NCBI GenBank assembly: GCA_018267915.1
Contig: JAFDXN010000024.1
Coordinates: 1 to 63,506, forward strand
Length of the DNA stretch: 63,506 bases
Source of the DNA: Bacteroidota bacterium
Lineage (GTDB): Bacteria; Bacteroidota; Bacteroidia; Chitinophagales; Chitinophagaceae
Direction of reading: 5' to 3'
The translations under genes were made by a program, and so were the position numbers. Position 1 is the first letter of the stretch. Each line of letters opens with the position of its first letter. Positions 27,401 to 34,868 of the stretch are shown here, piece after piece. The notes under the pieces were generated by a model, which saw nothing but the letters and a program-made list of their open reading frames with translations, ran no database searches and was not told the DNA's origin.

Positions 27401-27585
27401 TCGGCGCTCCGGCCTGGCCATTGGGTAATAATGATGATCTGTGTATTAGTAACATCGGGAAAGGTTTCTATTGCTGTGCTGCGATAACTGAAATAACCAA
27501 CAACTGCGAGCACTCCAGTCATGAAAAAGACGAGGTAACGGTGCCGCAGTGAAAAAAATATGATCTGCTTTATAAACTTGTTCAT
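24448..27585 (-). CDS. Heavy-metal efflux RND pump (CzcA/CusA family)
   Basis: 1045 residues, twelve membrane helices and two large periplasmic loops. N-terminal ETFPDVTNTQ and ITQWPGRSAEEVE identify the heavy-metal subgroup. The fourth helix reads MGAVDFGIIIDGAVVMVE; the D..D..E pattern is that of divalent-cation pumps (Zn, Co, Ni, Cd) rather than the Cu/Ag type. Expels metal ions across the envelope by proton antiport with an adaptor and an outer-membrane channel. Neither partner is adjacent; the gene stands alone after a 213-base structured gap. Start ATG at 27585. Confidence 0.92.
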   Translation of the reverse strand: MNKFIKQIIFFSLRHRYLVFFMTGVLAVVGYFSYRSTAIETFPDVTNTQIIIITQWPGRSAEEVEKFVTIPLETSLNSVQKRISLRSTSSFGLSYIRLIFDDDVDDAFARQQVFSRLSDADLPDGIKPEVQPPYGPTGEIYRYTLKSKIRNIRELNTIQEWVLDRQFKSIPGVADVNTFSGGEKIYEIRVNPYQISNYGLTSLDVYNAVAKSNINVGGDVLTRNGQAFIVRGIGLLNNIDEINDIIVTKINGVPILIKNLATVVETEKPRLGQVHRDNDNDAVEGIVVMRKGENAEEVLSRIHEKVKELNEHILPKDVRIVPFYDRTTLMDYATHTVLHNLLEGIVLVTLIVLVFMADWRTTLIVGIIVPLALLFAFMLMRLKGMTANLLSMGAVDFGIIIDGAVVMVEGIFVALDHRAKEVGMEKFNKLAKLGLFKQVGTEMGKAIFFSKIIILTCLVPIFAFQKVEGKMFSPLAFTLGFALLGALIYTLTLVPAFASVLLKKNVREKHNVVVSFFERNIGRAFRWVYAHQWISLISAVAFMLLTFLSTKFLGSEFLPELDEGALWVKAQLPMSASLDQSNEMARKMMDIIAKFPEVKHTLAQVGRTVDGTDPKGFFNVEIAVDLKTKDEWPKGVTNEKLIDDLNRQLGKLPGILYNYSQPIRDNVEEAVAGVPASLAVKIFGKDFGTLDSLSNDVMGQLKTVQGIEDLGVLRNLGQPEFRIELDQKKMALYGVNIADANAVIEMAVGGKAATQLYEGERKFDIRVRYSEEFRNTQEKLEQLMVPTQDGSKVPIKEISDIRVLTGPSFVYRDNNARYIPVKFSIRGRDLGSTIAEAQKKVEKNVKLPQGYSMTWNGEFENAQRASNTLARVVPLCLIAIFLLLFITFGNVKDAALTIMNVPFALIGGILALHITGMNFSISAGIGFIALFGVCIQNGVILISVFRKNLTDKIPLDEAIEKGVVSRVRPVVMTALMAAIGLLPAAVSTGIGSETQKPLAIVVIGGLVTSTLLTLLILPVVYARVYNLIHKRENRKLLSRIGAVSK

Positions 27586-27798
27586 AAAATAATTTAATCG
27601 AGAATGAAACGTAGGTGGTCCTCAGGTGCGGGAAGCATATGTCGATAACCTGTTATACAGAAAACAAAAACGAAGTGATAACCCGGCACTGGCGGTTCTG
27701 TGACGTCGGGGCAAAATGGATTGCCCGGATACAATGCTCATTTCCCGGGGTACAGTACCCAGGCAACCACGATCAGAAAATTTGCCGGAACGTTTGCA
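27586..27798 (-). other. 213-base gap with inverted repeats upstream of the metal pump
   Basis: No convincing gene. It holds GGGCAA-N6-TTGCCC (27709-27726) and the 13-base palindrome GGGTACAGTACCC (27748-27760), with extra CCGGG tracts. This could be a structured leader or a metal-regulator operator for the pump. On the minus strand a 47-codon frame from a TTG (27675-27730 region onward) is also open but has no supporting start signal. Confidence 0.45.
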
Positions 27799-28164
27799 TC
27801 AGGCCTTGGGTGGCGGTGCAGTTACATCGTACGTAATGGAAGAAAAGTTCTTTTCTCTAAACCCCGTGTAGCCTGGCTTCGATTCGGCTATAAACTCGGG
27901 TCTGCGATGAATAATGATGAAAGGGTTGATAATAAATTGTTGTGCTTTAATAATATTGAAGAAATGCGCCTGGTCATCATCGCTATCCGGATGTGGCTTA
28001 GGTTTATGCTTCATAATTACCTGGTCAACGTAGTCAACTACCGTATTGATATCATTCACCTGGTTGCCATGTACGTCATAGATATCTACCTCATCCATCA
28101 CGGGTATGAACATCGATGTATTGATGTGAATCAACAATATTACCAATGCGACCAGCCTACGCAT
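27799..28164 (-). CDS. Small secreted protein upstream of the metal pump
   Basis: 121 residues. A short hydrophobic N-terminus (1-19, LVALVILLIHINTSM) probably acts as signal peptide. The body is rich in Asp and His (DEVDIYDVHGN, KPHPDSDDDQAHFF), suggestive of metal ligands, and the C-terminus is Pro-rich. No known domain recognised. Similar small proteins sit beside cation efflux genes in this phylum, so a periplasmic metal-binding role is a reasonable guess. The TAGCTTTA -7-like box lies about 20 bases before the ATG. Confidence 0.6.
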   Translation of the reverse strand: MRRLVALVILLIHINTSMFIPVMDEVDIYDVHGNQVNDINTVVDYVDQVIMKHKPKPHPDSDDDQAHFFNIIKAQQFIINPFIIIHRRPEFIAESKPGYTGFREKNFSSITYDVTAPPPKA

Positions 28165-28273
28165 AAAACTGCGTAAAGCTAATTATATCATTTAGAAGCA
28201 TTTAGCTAACAAATTGTTAAATCATTTGTTTATTAAATCATGAGGTTAGGCATATATCTTAATGCACTTGGCG

Positions 28274-29218
28274 CTACGGGCCGCACTTGATATAAGGTGT
28301 GGTATTATAGTCGTAAGGAGTAAGTTGCGGCAAGGGCTTGCAGCCACCATTCTCCCTGCTGCAAGGCTTGTATACCTTGACATAGTCCACATCCATGTAT
28401 GCGCTATCAGCATTTGACCAGTCAGCCATTTGCATGGTAAGAAGCGTTATCAGCTTTTCCGGCTTCGTATATACCTTTTTCGAGGGCTTCTCCTTCGAAT
28501 CCACAGGATTGCTTAGGGTGAACAGTTCTCTCCCGTCTATAAAATACGCAAGTTTTTGAGGAGTCCAGACCAAAGAGAATAGGTGAAAATTTTCCGTCAG
28601 GTCGTTATTTCGCCATTTATTAGCAACCTGGTAACTCGCGGCGCCGGGATAGCTCCAATCTATAAGATTTGATTTCCATACACGATCGCCATTAAAATAT
28701 CCGTCAACGATATCAATCTCGGTGGTGGACGGCGGCCCAGCGTATACCCCCACCATCCAAAAGGCTGGCCATGAACCCGAGCTGTTTGAGAACCGTAGCT
28801 TCGCTTCGAATATACCATATGTATATCCGGGAGTGCTATCCTCTCCAGCCACCAGTTCGAGCATACCTGAAACATACTTTTTATCGCCCTTAAAATTGGC
28901 CGCTTCAGGGCAGTTGTCGCAATGAACAGGCTTGGCAAGGCGCTTCGCCAAAAGCCTTACGTAGCTTTGACCATTTTCATGCATGAACGTCAAGTTCTTA
29001 TTCGACCAAACTTCAGGGCCCCAGCTATAATATTGCCCGGTGGCACTATCGTTCGGATACCAGGTTTTCCACGATTTGGAAAGTTGATTGACGCTGTCTA
29101 TATCGTCAAATGTTTCTATGAAAACAGGTACGTAATTCGAATAGTCAAGCCGGCACTGTCCGTGTGAAACGCTTGCCTGTCCCGTTACTATTAATAACAA
29201 TAAAAAGATCCTCCGCAT
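28274..29218 (-). CDS. Glycoside hydrolase family 16-like secreted protein with Asp in the acid/base position
   Basis: 314 residues. Signal peptide 1-21 (FLLLLIVTGQASVSHGQC region). A jelly-roll concanavalin-like domain follows, with YGIFEAKLRF, GSWPAFWM and the catalytic strand TEIDIVDGYF (encoded at 28694-28723). GH16 enzymes use E-x-D-x-x-E; here the last acid is Asp (codon 28703-28705), so activity may be low or altered. The segment LFSLVWTPQKLAYFIDGREL is typical of the family. GH16 members cleave beta-1,3/1,4-glucans or galactans. Start ATG at 29218 is chosen because it puts the signal peptide first. Confidence 0.85.
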   Translation of the reverse strand: MRRIFLLLLIVTGQASVSHGQCRLDYSNYVPVFIETFDDIDSVNQLSKSWKTWYPNDSATGQYYSWGPEVWSNKNLTFMHENGQSYVRLLAKRLAKPVHCDNCPEAANFKGDKKYVSGMLELVAGEDSTPGYTYGIFEAKLRFSNSSGSWPAFWMVGVYAGPPSTTEIDIVDGYFNGDRVWKSNLIDWSYPGAASYQVANKWRNNDLTENFHLFSLVWTPQKLAYFIDGRELFTLSNPVDSKEKPSKKVYTKPEKLITLLTMQMADWSNADSAYMDVDYVKVYKPCSRENGGCKPLPQLTPYDYNTTPYIKCGP

Positions 29219-29327
29219 AATAATTAAAATCCGCGTCAAGTTAGATGAAAAAGCGCTTGTCATCCGCGACTATTCATAAACATTCATTAATAATCTTGCC
29301 CTAAGACGGCTAATTGAATATTCCTGC

Positions 29328-29335
29328 TATTTTTG
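29328..29335 (+). promoter_or_regulatory. rfbF: -7 box TATTTTTG of the CDP-hexose operon
   Basis: A perfect TAnnTTTG 19 bases before the rfbF ATG. No other box is visible before the next genes, which overlap or abut. Confidence 0.68.
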
Positions 29336-29354
29336 TAGCATATCTTACCAATAA

Positions 29355-30128
29355 ATGAAAGTTGTAATATTTGCCGGTGGCCGAGGTACCAGGATATCTG
29401 AGGAGTCGACCCTGAAACCGAAACCTATGATTGAAATAGGCGGCAAGCCCATCCTCTGGCATATCATGAAGATATATGCCGCCTACGGCCACACGGAGTT
29501 CATTATATGCCTGGGTTATAAGGGCTGGGTGATCAAAGAATACTTTGCCAACTACTTCCTGCACAATGCAGACATGACTGTCGATCTGTCGAACAATTCG
29601 ATGGAAATACACCAGAACAATGCAGAACCCTTCAAAGTATCGCTAATAGATACGGGCCTCGATACCATGACAGCAGGAAGGCTAAAACGCGTGCTGCCCT
29701 ACGTCGGCAATGAAACTTTCATGCTTACCTACGGTGACGGTGTTTGCGATGTGAACCTTAACGAATTAATCAAATTTCACAAGCAGAGCGGCAAAATATG
29801 CACCATGACAGCAATACAGGCCACCAGCCGTTTCGGGGTGATAAAAATGGAGGAGGACGGAACGATAGACAGCTTTGAAGAAAAACCTGAAGACTCAGGC
29901 ACATGGATAAACGGCGGTTTTTTTGTGATAGAGCCGGGCATAGCTAAATACCTGCAAAATGATGCAGACGATATAATGTGGGAGCGCCAGCCCATGGACG
30001 ACCTTGCGAAGGACAGGCAAATAGCGGCTTACCGCCACCATACGTTCTGGAAATGCATGGATACGCTGCGCGACAAAGAAGAACTGGAACACATGTGGCA
30101 AACAGAACCCTTATGGAAAAAGTGGTAA
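29355..30128 (+). CDS. rfbF: Glucose-1-phosphate cytidylyltransferase
   Basis: 257 residues, the usual size. Nucleotidyltransferase signature FAGGRGTRISEESTLKPKPMIEIGGKP at 5-31 (shown here in part: GGRGTRISEE, KPKPMIEIGG), plus YGDGVCDVN and WERQPMDDLAKDRQ near the end. Makes CDP-glucose from glucose-1-phosphate and CTP, the entry to CDP-linked 6-deoxy or 3,6-dideoxyhexoses used in surface polysaccharide. First gene of a three- or four-gene operon; its last 16 bases overlap rfbG. Confidence 0.95.
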   Translation: MKVVIFAGGRGTRISEESTLKPKPMIEIGGKPILWHIMKIYAAYGHTEFIICLGYKGWVIKEYFANYFLHNADMTVDLSNNSMEIHQNNAEPFKVSLIDTGLDTMTAGRLKRVLPYVGNETFMLTYGDGVCDVNLNELIKFHKQSGKICTMTAIQATSRFGVIKMEEDGTIDSFEEKPEDSGTWINGGFFVIEPGIAKYLQNDADDIMWERQPMDDLAKDRQIAAYRHHTFWKCMDTLRDKEELEHMWQTEPLWKKW

Positions 30129-31207
30129 AAGCAGATTACTTACGGTCGGTATTCGACGGCAAGCGCGTATTTCTAACAGGGCATACAGGCTTCAAAGGGG
30201 CATGGCTATTGCAGATATTGCAATGGCTCGGGGCCGACGTAAAAGGCTATTCGCTGGAACCCGAAAAGCAAAACGACCTTTACAACCAGATATTTGGCGA
30301 TAAGCGCTGCTATAGTTCCGTAATAGGCGACCTGCGCGACCTGCATAAGTTGCAAGGCGAGATAGTGCGCTACGAACCCCATTTTATCTTTCACCTTGCT
30401 GCACAGGCATTGGTGCGCCGCAGCTACAGCACACCCGTTGATACCTTTATGGTAAATACGCAAGGTACAGTACATGTAATGGAAGCCCTGCGCAGCCTCC
30501 ATGAACCCTGCACTGCGCTGATGATAACCACCGACAAAGTGTATGAAAACCCCGAACGTGGAATACCCTTTGCAGAGGATGAAAAGCTGGGGGGCCACGA
30601 TCCCTACTCTGCCAGTAAAGCAGCGGCTGAAATAGCCATCGCTTCTTACAGCCGTTCATTTTTTCACCATAGCCGGTACAGCAATCATCGGAAAGCGATC
30701 GCTTCGGTGCGGGCGGGCAATGTGATAGGTGGTGGCGACTATTCCGACGACCGTATAGTACCCGATATTGTGAGGGCATTGGAATTTGGCGAGACCGTTG
30801 GCTTGCGTAATCCAAAATCCATCCGACCGTGGCAGCACGTGCTTGAGCCGCTAGGCGCTTACCTGATGCTTGCTGCAAAAATGACTGAGGACCCGGTGAA
30901 ATATAGCACTACCTTCAACTTTGGTCCCAATGCCGATGACATGCTTACGGTGGAAGAACTGACACAGATATTTTTGCAGCGTTTCGGAACCGGTAGCTAC
31001 GAGAATCTCACTGTGGAAAATGCCTTGCATGAAGCGAAGCTGCTATTGCTGGATAGTAACAAAGCAAAGAACATGTTAGGCTGGGTGCCGCAGCTGGATG
31101 CGCGTACTGCCATACAATGGACAGCAGACTGGTATGCAGACAAAGGCAACGATGCGCACGAGAAATGCATGATGCAGATAAAACAATATTTCGGGGAGTT
31201 TTCGTAA
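30113..31207 (+). CDS. rfbG: CDP-glucose 4,6-dehydratase
   Basis: 364 residues. Extended short-chain dehydrogenase fold: NAD-binding loop TGHTGFKGAWL (about 18-28), catalytic TTDKVYEN region, and the Tyr-Lys pair in YSASKAAAE. Converts CDP-glucose to CDP-4-keto-6-deoxyglucose. Start ATG at 30113 (MEKVVKAD), overlapping the end of rfbF by 16 bases; a much earlier in-frame ATG (29978) lies inside rfbF and is rejected. The epimerase follows with no gap, so the three proteins act in series. Confidence 0.94.
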   Translation: MEKVVKADYLRSVFDGKRVFLTGHTGFKGAWLLQILQWLGADVKGYSLEPEKQNDLYNQIFGDKRCYSSVIGDLRDLHKLQGEIVRYEPHFIFHLAAQALVRRSYSTPVDTFMVNTQGTVHVMEALRSLHEPCTALMITTDKVYENPERGIPFAEDEKLGGHDPYSASKAAAEIAIASYSRSFFHHSRYSNHRKAIASVRAGNVIGGGDYSDDRIVPDIVRALEFGETVGLRNPKSIRPWQHVLEPLGAYLMLAAKMTEDPVKYSTTFNFGPNADDMLTVEELTQIFLQRFGTGSYENLTVENALHEAKLLLLDSNKAKNMLGWVPQLDARTAIQWTADWYADKGNDAHEKCMMQIKQYFGEFS

Positions 31208-31744
31208 ATGGAATTTCAAAGACTACCGCTTGAAGGGGCTATGCTCATCACACTTCCTCATGCAAAGGATGAGCGAGGCTTTTTTACCAAGTCATTCCAC
31301 GACACTTTGCTTAAAGCAGCTGGGATCAATTTTGTATTGAAGGAAAGCTATTTCTCACTCTCGAAGAAGGACGTGATACGCGGCATGCACTTTCAGACCC
31401 CACCGCACCAGCATAGTAAAATTGTCTTTTGCCCGCAGGGGGCTATACTTGATGTTATTATCGACCTGCGCAAAGGCTCAGCAACTTACGGACAATACTG
31501 CGTACAGGAGTTATCTGCGGAAAACCATTTGGCTTATTATATACCTGAGGGCTTTGCACACGGGTTTAAGGCGCTCACTGACGATGCCATAACTTACTAC
31601 CTTGTCTCCTCTGAATACAGCAGGGAGCATGACACCGGAATACGGTTTGATAGCTTTGGCTTTGATTGGCAAACAGAGAAGCCCATCATATCAGCGAGGG
31701 ATCTGTCTTTTGAAAAAATCACTAACTTTGGCACACCATTCTAA
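31208..31744 (+). CDS. Nucleotide-sugar 3,5- (or 5-) epimerase, RmlC-like
   Basis: 178 residues, cupin fold. The RmlC catalytic base is seen in IRGMHFQ, the paired Tyr in SSEYSREHD and the terminal Asp in ISARDLSF. Family members epimerise 4-keto-6-deoxyhexoses; after rfbFG the substrate is presumably CDP-4-keto-6-deoxyglucose rather than the dTDP sugar. Starts on the base after the rfbG stop. No rfbH dehydrase, reductase or glycosyltransferase is nearby, so the end product cannot be named. Confidence 0.86.
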   Translation: MEFQRLPLEGAMLITLPHAKDERGFFTKSFHDTLLKAAGINFVLKESYFSLSKKDVIRGMHFQTPPHQHSKIVFCPQGAILDVIIDLRKGSATYGQYCVQELSAENHLAYYIPEGFAHGFKALTDDAITYYLVSSEYSREHDTGIRFDSFGFDWQTEKPIISARDLSFEKITNFGTPF

Positions 31745-31752
31745 TAGTCTGA

Positions 31753-31842
31753 ATGTCCAAAACCAGGAAATACATAGCAGTGGTAGCCGGAGCGATTGTC
31801 GCATGCATCGTGTACATCATACTGATGCACATTAAAGCATAA
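31753..31842 (+). CDS. 29-residue single-span membrane peptide
   Basis: Begins MSKTRKYIAV, has one hydrophobic stretch (residues 8-25) flanked by positive residues and ends HIKA then TAA. It starts eight bases after the epimerase stop, so it may be the last gene of the CDP-hexose operon. Charge distribution suggests an N-in single-pass topology. No ribosome binding site is visible, which is normal for this phylum. Function unknown. It could be a chance frame, but the positive-inside pattern and tight spacing favour a real gene. Confidence 0.5.
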   Translation: MSKTRKYIAVVAGAIVACIVYIILMHIKA

Positions 31843-31890
31843 GGGAAAGTCTTACCTTTACCTCTTATTTTTAAAAATCCCACTTTATAT

Positions 31891-33423
31891 ATGAAACTGG
31901 ATAAAGTCCTTAAGCAATTAGGAATTGATAAAAATAATGATGGCGCCGCTACAGGCATAAAATGGCTGAAAGCAGGCGGTGAGAAAATAGATTGCTACTC
32001 GCCGGTAGATGGAAAGCATATGGCTACCGTTACCGGCGTAACACGAAAGAATTACGATGCCGTAATAGAAAAAGCCCAGGCCGCCTTTCCCGAATGGCGC
32101 ATGTGGCCTGCACCCAAGCGCGGCGAAATAGTTCGTCAAATCGGCGAAGCGCTGAGGAAATACAAAGAGCCACTGGGGCAACTCGTCTCTTACGAGATGG
32201 GCAAGAGCCTGCAGGAAGGATATGGAGAGGTGCAGGAAATGATAGATATCGCCGATTTCGCTGTTGGTCTGTCGCGCCAGTTGTACGGCCTTACCATGCA
32301 CAGCGAGCGCCCCCGCCACCGCATGTATGAGCAGTGGCATCCGTTGGGTGTTGTGGGCATCATTAGTGCATTCAACTTCCCGGTTGCGGTATGGAGCTGG
32401 AATAGCTTTATAGCCTGGGTATGCGGCAATACCTGCGTATGGAAACCATCAGAAAAAACGCCACTTACAGCAATCGCCTGCCAGAATATCATCGCGGATG
32501 TATTCAAGGCTAATAATGTACCGGAAGGTGTTTGCGGATTGATAGTAGGCGCACGCGAAACCGGCGAGTGGATGAGCAATGACACCCGCATACCGTTAGT
32601 ATCTGCTACCGGTTCTACACGTATGGGCAAAGCCGTAGGTGCCGCCGTAGGCGCACGCCTTGGCCGTGCTTTGCTGGAGCTTGGCGGTAACAATGCCATC
32701 ATCATTACTGAGAACGCCGATTTGAATATTGCTATGCGCGCTGCCGTATTTGGCGCAGTGGGCACGGCAGGACAACGCTGTACCACAACCCGCAGGCTTA
32801 TTATACACGAGAACGTTTATGATGCATTCAAGAAGAAACTCGTTGCTGCGTATAAACAACTGGTCATTGGTGATCCATTGAGTGAGGTCACACATGTGGG
32901 CCCGCTTATAGATAAAGATGCGGTACAGAACTACCTCAATGCCCTGGCTGCAATAAAAAAAGAAGGTGGCAAAGCAGTTGTAGCAGGTGGTGTACTGGAA
33001 GGCAAGGGCTATGGAAGCGGCTGCTATGTGAAGCCATGCATCTACGAAGTCACTAACGATATGGCAATAGTACAGCATGAAACCTTCGCACCCATATTGT
33101 ACATCATGAAGTACAAGAGCATCGACGAAGCGATCGCTATGCAGAATAACGTGCCACAGGGTCTCTCATCTTCTATCATGACACTGAACATGCGCGAAGC
33201 CGAACAATTCCTCTCCCATGCGGGCAGCGACTGTGGCATCGCCAATGTCAATATCGGTACCAGCGGCGCTGAGATAGGAGGTGCATTTGGCGGCGAGAAG
33301 GAAACAGGCGGCGGCCGCGAAAGCGGATCGGATAGCTGGAAGGCCTACATGCGTCGCCAGACCAATACTATTAACTGGAGCGACCAGCTACCATTGGCGC
33401 AGGGCATCAAGTTCCATATCTAA
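31891..33423 (+). CDS. ALDH7-type aldehyde dehydrogenase (alpha-aminoadipate semialdehyde dehydrogenase-like)
   Basis: 510 residues. NAD-binding and catalytic motifs: [24 protein letters not shown], catalytic Glu in LELGGNN (about 267-273) and Cys in [12 protein letters not shown] (about 299-310). Length and the ATGSTRMG loop fit the ALDH7/antiquitin group, which oxidises alpha-aminoadipate semialdehyde in lysine breakdown. Lysine genes are not adjacent, so the substrate is inferred. Preceded by a TACCTTTA box at 31853-31860 and closed by a terminator. Confidence 0.88.
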   Translation: MKLDKVLKQLGIDKNNDGAATGIKWLKAGGEKIDCYSPVDGKHMATVTGVTRKNYDAVIEKAQAAFPEWRMWPAPKRGEIVRQIGEALRKYKEPLGQLVSYEMGKSLQEGYGEVQEMIDIADFAVGLSRQLYGLTMHSERPRHRMYEQWHPLGVVGIISAFNFPVAVWSWNSFIAWVCGNTCVWKPSEKTPLTAIACQNIIADVFKANNVPEGVCGLIVGARETGEWMSNDTRIPLVSATGSTRMGKAVGAAVGARLGRALLELGGNNAIIITENADLNIAMRAAVFGAVGTAGQRCTTTRRLIIHENVYDAFKKKLVAAYKQLVIGDPLSEVTHVGPLIDKDAVQNYLNALAAIKKEGGKAVVAGGVLEGKGYGSGCYVKPCIYEVTNDMAIVQHETFAPILYIMKYKSIDEAIAMQNNVPQGLSSSIMTLNMREAEQFLSHAGSDCGIANVNIGTSGAEIGGAFGGEKETGGGRESGSDSWKAYMRRQTNTINWSDQLPLAQGIKFHI

Positions 33424-33445
33424 AAACACACAATACTGACAACAA

Positions 33446-33470
33446 AAAGGCCGTTATAACAACGGCCTTT
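33446..33470 (+). terminator. Rho-independent terminator
   Basis: AAAGGCCGTT, loop ATAAC, AACGGCCTTT, then AATTTTATTT. Ends the aldehyde dehydrogenase gene. Confidence 0.92.
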
Positions 33471-33477
33471 AATTTTA

Positions 33478-33509
33478 TTTGGAACTTTGCTTTTTAATAC
33501 ATAGATTTG
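33478..33509 (+). promoter_or_regulatory. Promoter of the padR operon
   Basis: TTTG at 33478-33481 and a perfect TAGATTTG at 33502-33509, 20 bases apart, 32 bases before the PadR ATG. Confidence 0.65.
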
Positions 33510-33512
33510 TGA

Positions 33513-33531
33513 TGCATTGAAGATAAATGCA
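33513..33531 (+). promoter_or_regulatory. Candidate PadR operator (inverted repeat)
   Basis: TGCATT-N7-AATGCA lies between the -7 box (33502-33509) and the start codon (33542), where a bound repressor would block transcription start. PadR proteins usually bind ATGT/ACAT-type repeats; this is similar but not identical. Autoregulation is inferred. Confidence 0.45.
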
Positions 33532-33541
33532 ACAATAAACG

Positions 33542-33892
33542 ATGAATCAGAAAGAATTATTGAAAGGAACACTAGGTACCATAATACTACGCTTACTCAA
33601 TGAGCACAGCAGGCTGTATGGCTACGAGATCACACAGATGGTAAAGAACATGTCGGATGGGAAGGTGTTGATAAAGGAAGGCTCGCTCTACCCCGCCCTT
33701 CACAAACTGGAAGCCGATGGACTTATCATATCCGAAGAGGTTTTTATCGGAAAGCGGGTGCGCAAATATTATAAGCTCACCAAACCCGGCAAGAATGTCG
33801 CTAAGGCCTCTGTAGAAGAATTGCTCGGCTTCCTGAAAACGATACACAACCTGGTGACCACAAACCCAAAGACAGCTTATGTACCAGCTTAG
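33542..33892 (+). CDS. PadR-family transcriptional regulator
   Basis: 116 residues. The winged-helix domain covers nearly all: LLKGTLGTIILRLL, YGYEITQMV, EGSLYPALHKLEADGLI and RKYYKLTKPGK are the PadR hallmarks. PadR proteins are dimeric repressors that often control membrane-stress or efflux genes located next to them. Here the stop overlaps the following membrane-protein gene by 14 bases, so regulator and targets share one transcript. A TGCATT/AATGCA inverted repeat just before the gene could be its operator. Confidence 0.92.
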   Translation: MNQKELLKGTLGTIILRLLNEHSRLYGYEITQMVKNMSDGKVLIKEGSLYPALHKLEADGLIISEEVFIGKRVRKYYKLTKPGKNVAKASVEELLGFLKTIHNLVTTNPKTAYVPA

Positions 33893-34868
33893 CGAGGCAC
33901 AAATAGAAATGGTACGACAGCGCCTGCTTGATAGCGGACTGAAAAACGCATCCCTCCAGAGCGAGTTACTCGACCACTTCTGCTGCTTTATTGAACTGCA
34001 AATAGACAAAGGGGCAGATTTTGAGACTGCCTATGCTGATGCTTACAAGGCGATAACGCCCCATGGTGGTAATGACATTGAAACTGAGCGGCTGCTATTG
34101 ATGACCATCAATAAACAAATAGGCATGAAGCGGCTTATTTACATCTCGGGGTTTGCCAGCGCTTTTTTATACCCACTGAGCCTCACTGCGAATATCTTCC
34201 ACTGGCCCAGTTTCAACTTCATAGGCTTTGCGAGACATTTTCTATTATTCGTCACCATCGTGCTTATCATGGTTGACGCAATAAAAAAACGCAAGAGTTT
34301 GTCGCTGTTCAGAAAAGTGTATACCTCAACTGGCATCATTGGAGGTTCACTTATAGCCGTGGCTACTATGATCCAGATATACTTGTATGACTACGCCTAC
34401 TATTACACTATTCTAGGTTTCGCCATCCTTGCCTTTCTTTTTCTCCCGTTGTATTTTCTCGATCGCTACGAGAACGACAGACGGCATCGGAAAGAGTACA
34501 TCGCAGGCTTCCTTGGCGCATTCTTTCTCTTTTTCGCTGACATCCTGGTAATACTAGGTCGCCACGAAGCCATGATATTTCTTGCGCTTTGTGCGACGTC
34601 CTTTTTTGTTCTTGCCGGCATTGTATTAGCTCACTTTCTGGAAGCAGGCCATCCACGCTCTCTTATTTACACCTTGCAGGTGGCGTCAGGGGTTGTTGGT
34701 TGCACCTTGGTCATCACAGCATTTATGATGCAATTTTCAGGTACAATTACACTAAGCAAAATCCTCGGTATAGCAGGTTTGGCGGTTACCGCCTGCGCAT
34801 TCATGCCGCTCTACACTTACAGACTATACATAAACTCATTAGATAAAACTTATGACACAGCTCAGTGA
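33879..34868 (+). CDS. DHFCC-module membrane protein with GldL-like HWP helix (first paralogue)
   Basis: 329 residues. Soluble N-terminal module (1-85): LLDSGLKN, LLDHFCCFIE, GADFETAY, AITPHGGNDIETE, QIGMKR, much like the HAAS/DUF1700 modules paired with PadR in Firmicutes. Then about seven to eight membrane helices, the second containing FHWPSFNFIG, reminiscent of the HWPG helix of gliding protein GldL. No catalytic motif seen. It overlaps padR by 14 bases and the next paralogue by 17, so synthesis of the three is coupled. Function unknown; a membrane sensor or effector under PadR control is inferred. Confidence 0.72.
   Translation: MYQLSEAQIEMVRQRLLDSGLKNASLQSELLDHFCCFIELQIDKGADFETAYADAYKAITPHGGNDIETERLLLMTINKQIGMKRLIYISGFASAFLYPLSLTANIFHWPSFNFIGFARHFLLFVTIVLIMVDAIKKRKSLSLFRKVYTSTGIIGGSLIAVATMIQIYLYDYAYYYTILGFAILAFLFLPLYFLDRYENDRRHRKEYIAGFLGAFFLFFADILVILGRHEAMIFLALCATSFFVLAGIVLAHFLEAGHPRSLIYTLQVASGVVGCTLVITAFMMQFSGTITLSKILGIAGLAVTACAFMPLYTYRLYINSLDKTYDTAQ

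Noticed and set aside
27650..27735. Extra short gene (47 codons from TTG) on the minus strand before the pump
   Set aside because: Frame looks weakly protein-like, but the start is TTG, there is no promoter or family match, and it lies over the hairpins.
27600..27790. Cobalamin riboswitch in front of the metal pump
   Set aside because: The hairpins do not contain the conserved B12 box or the core sequences of that class.
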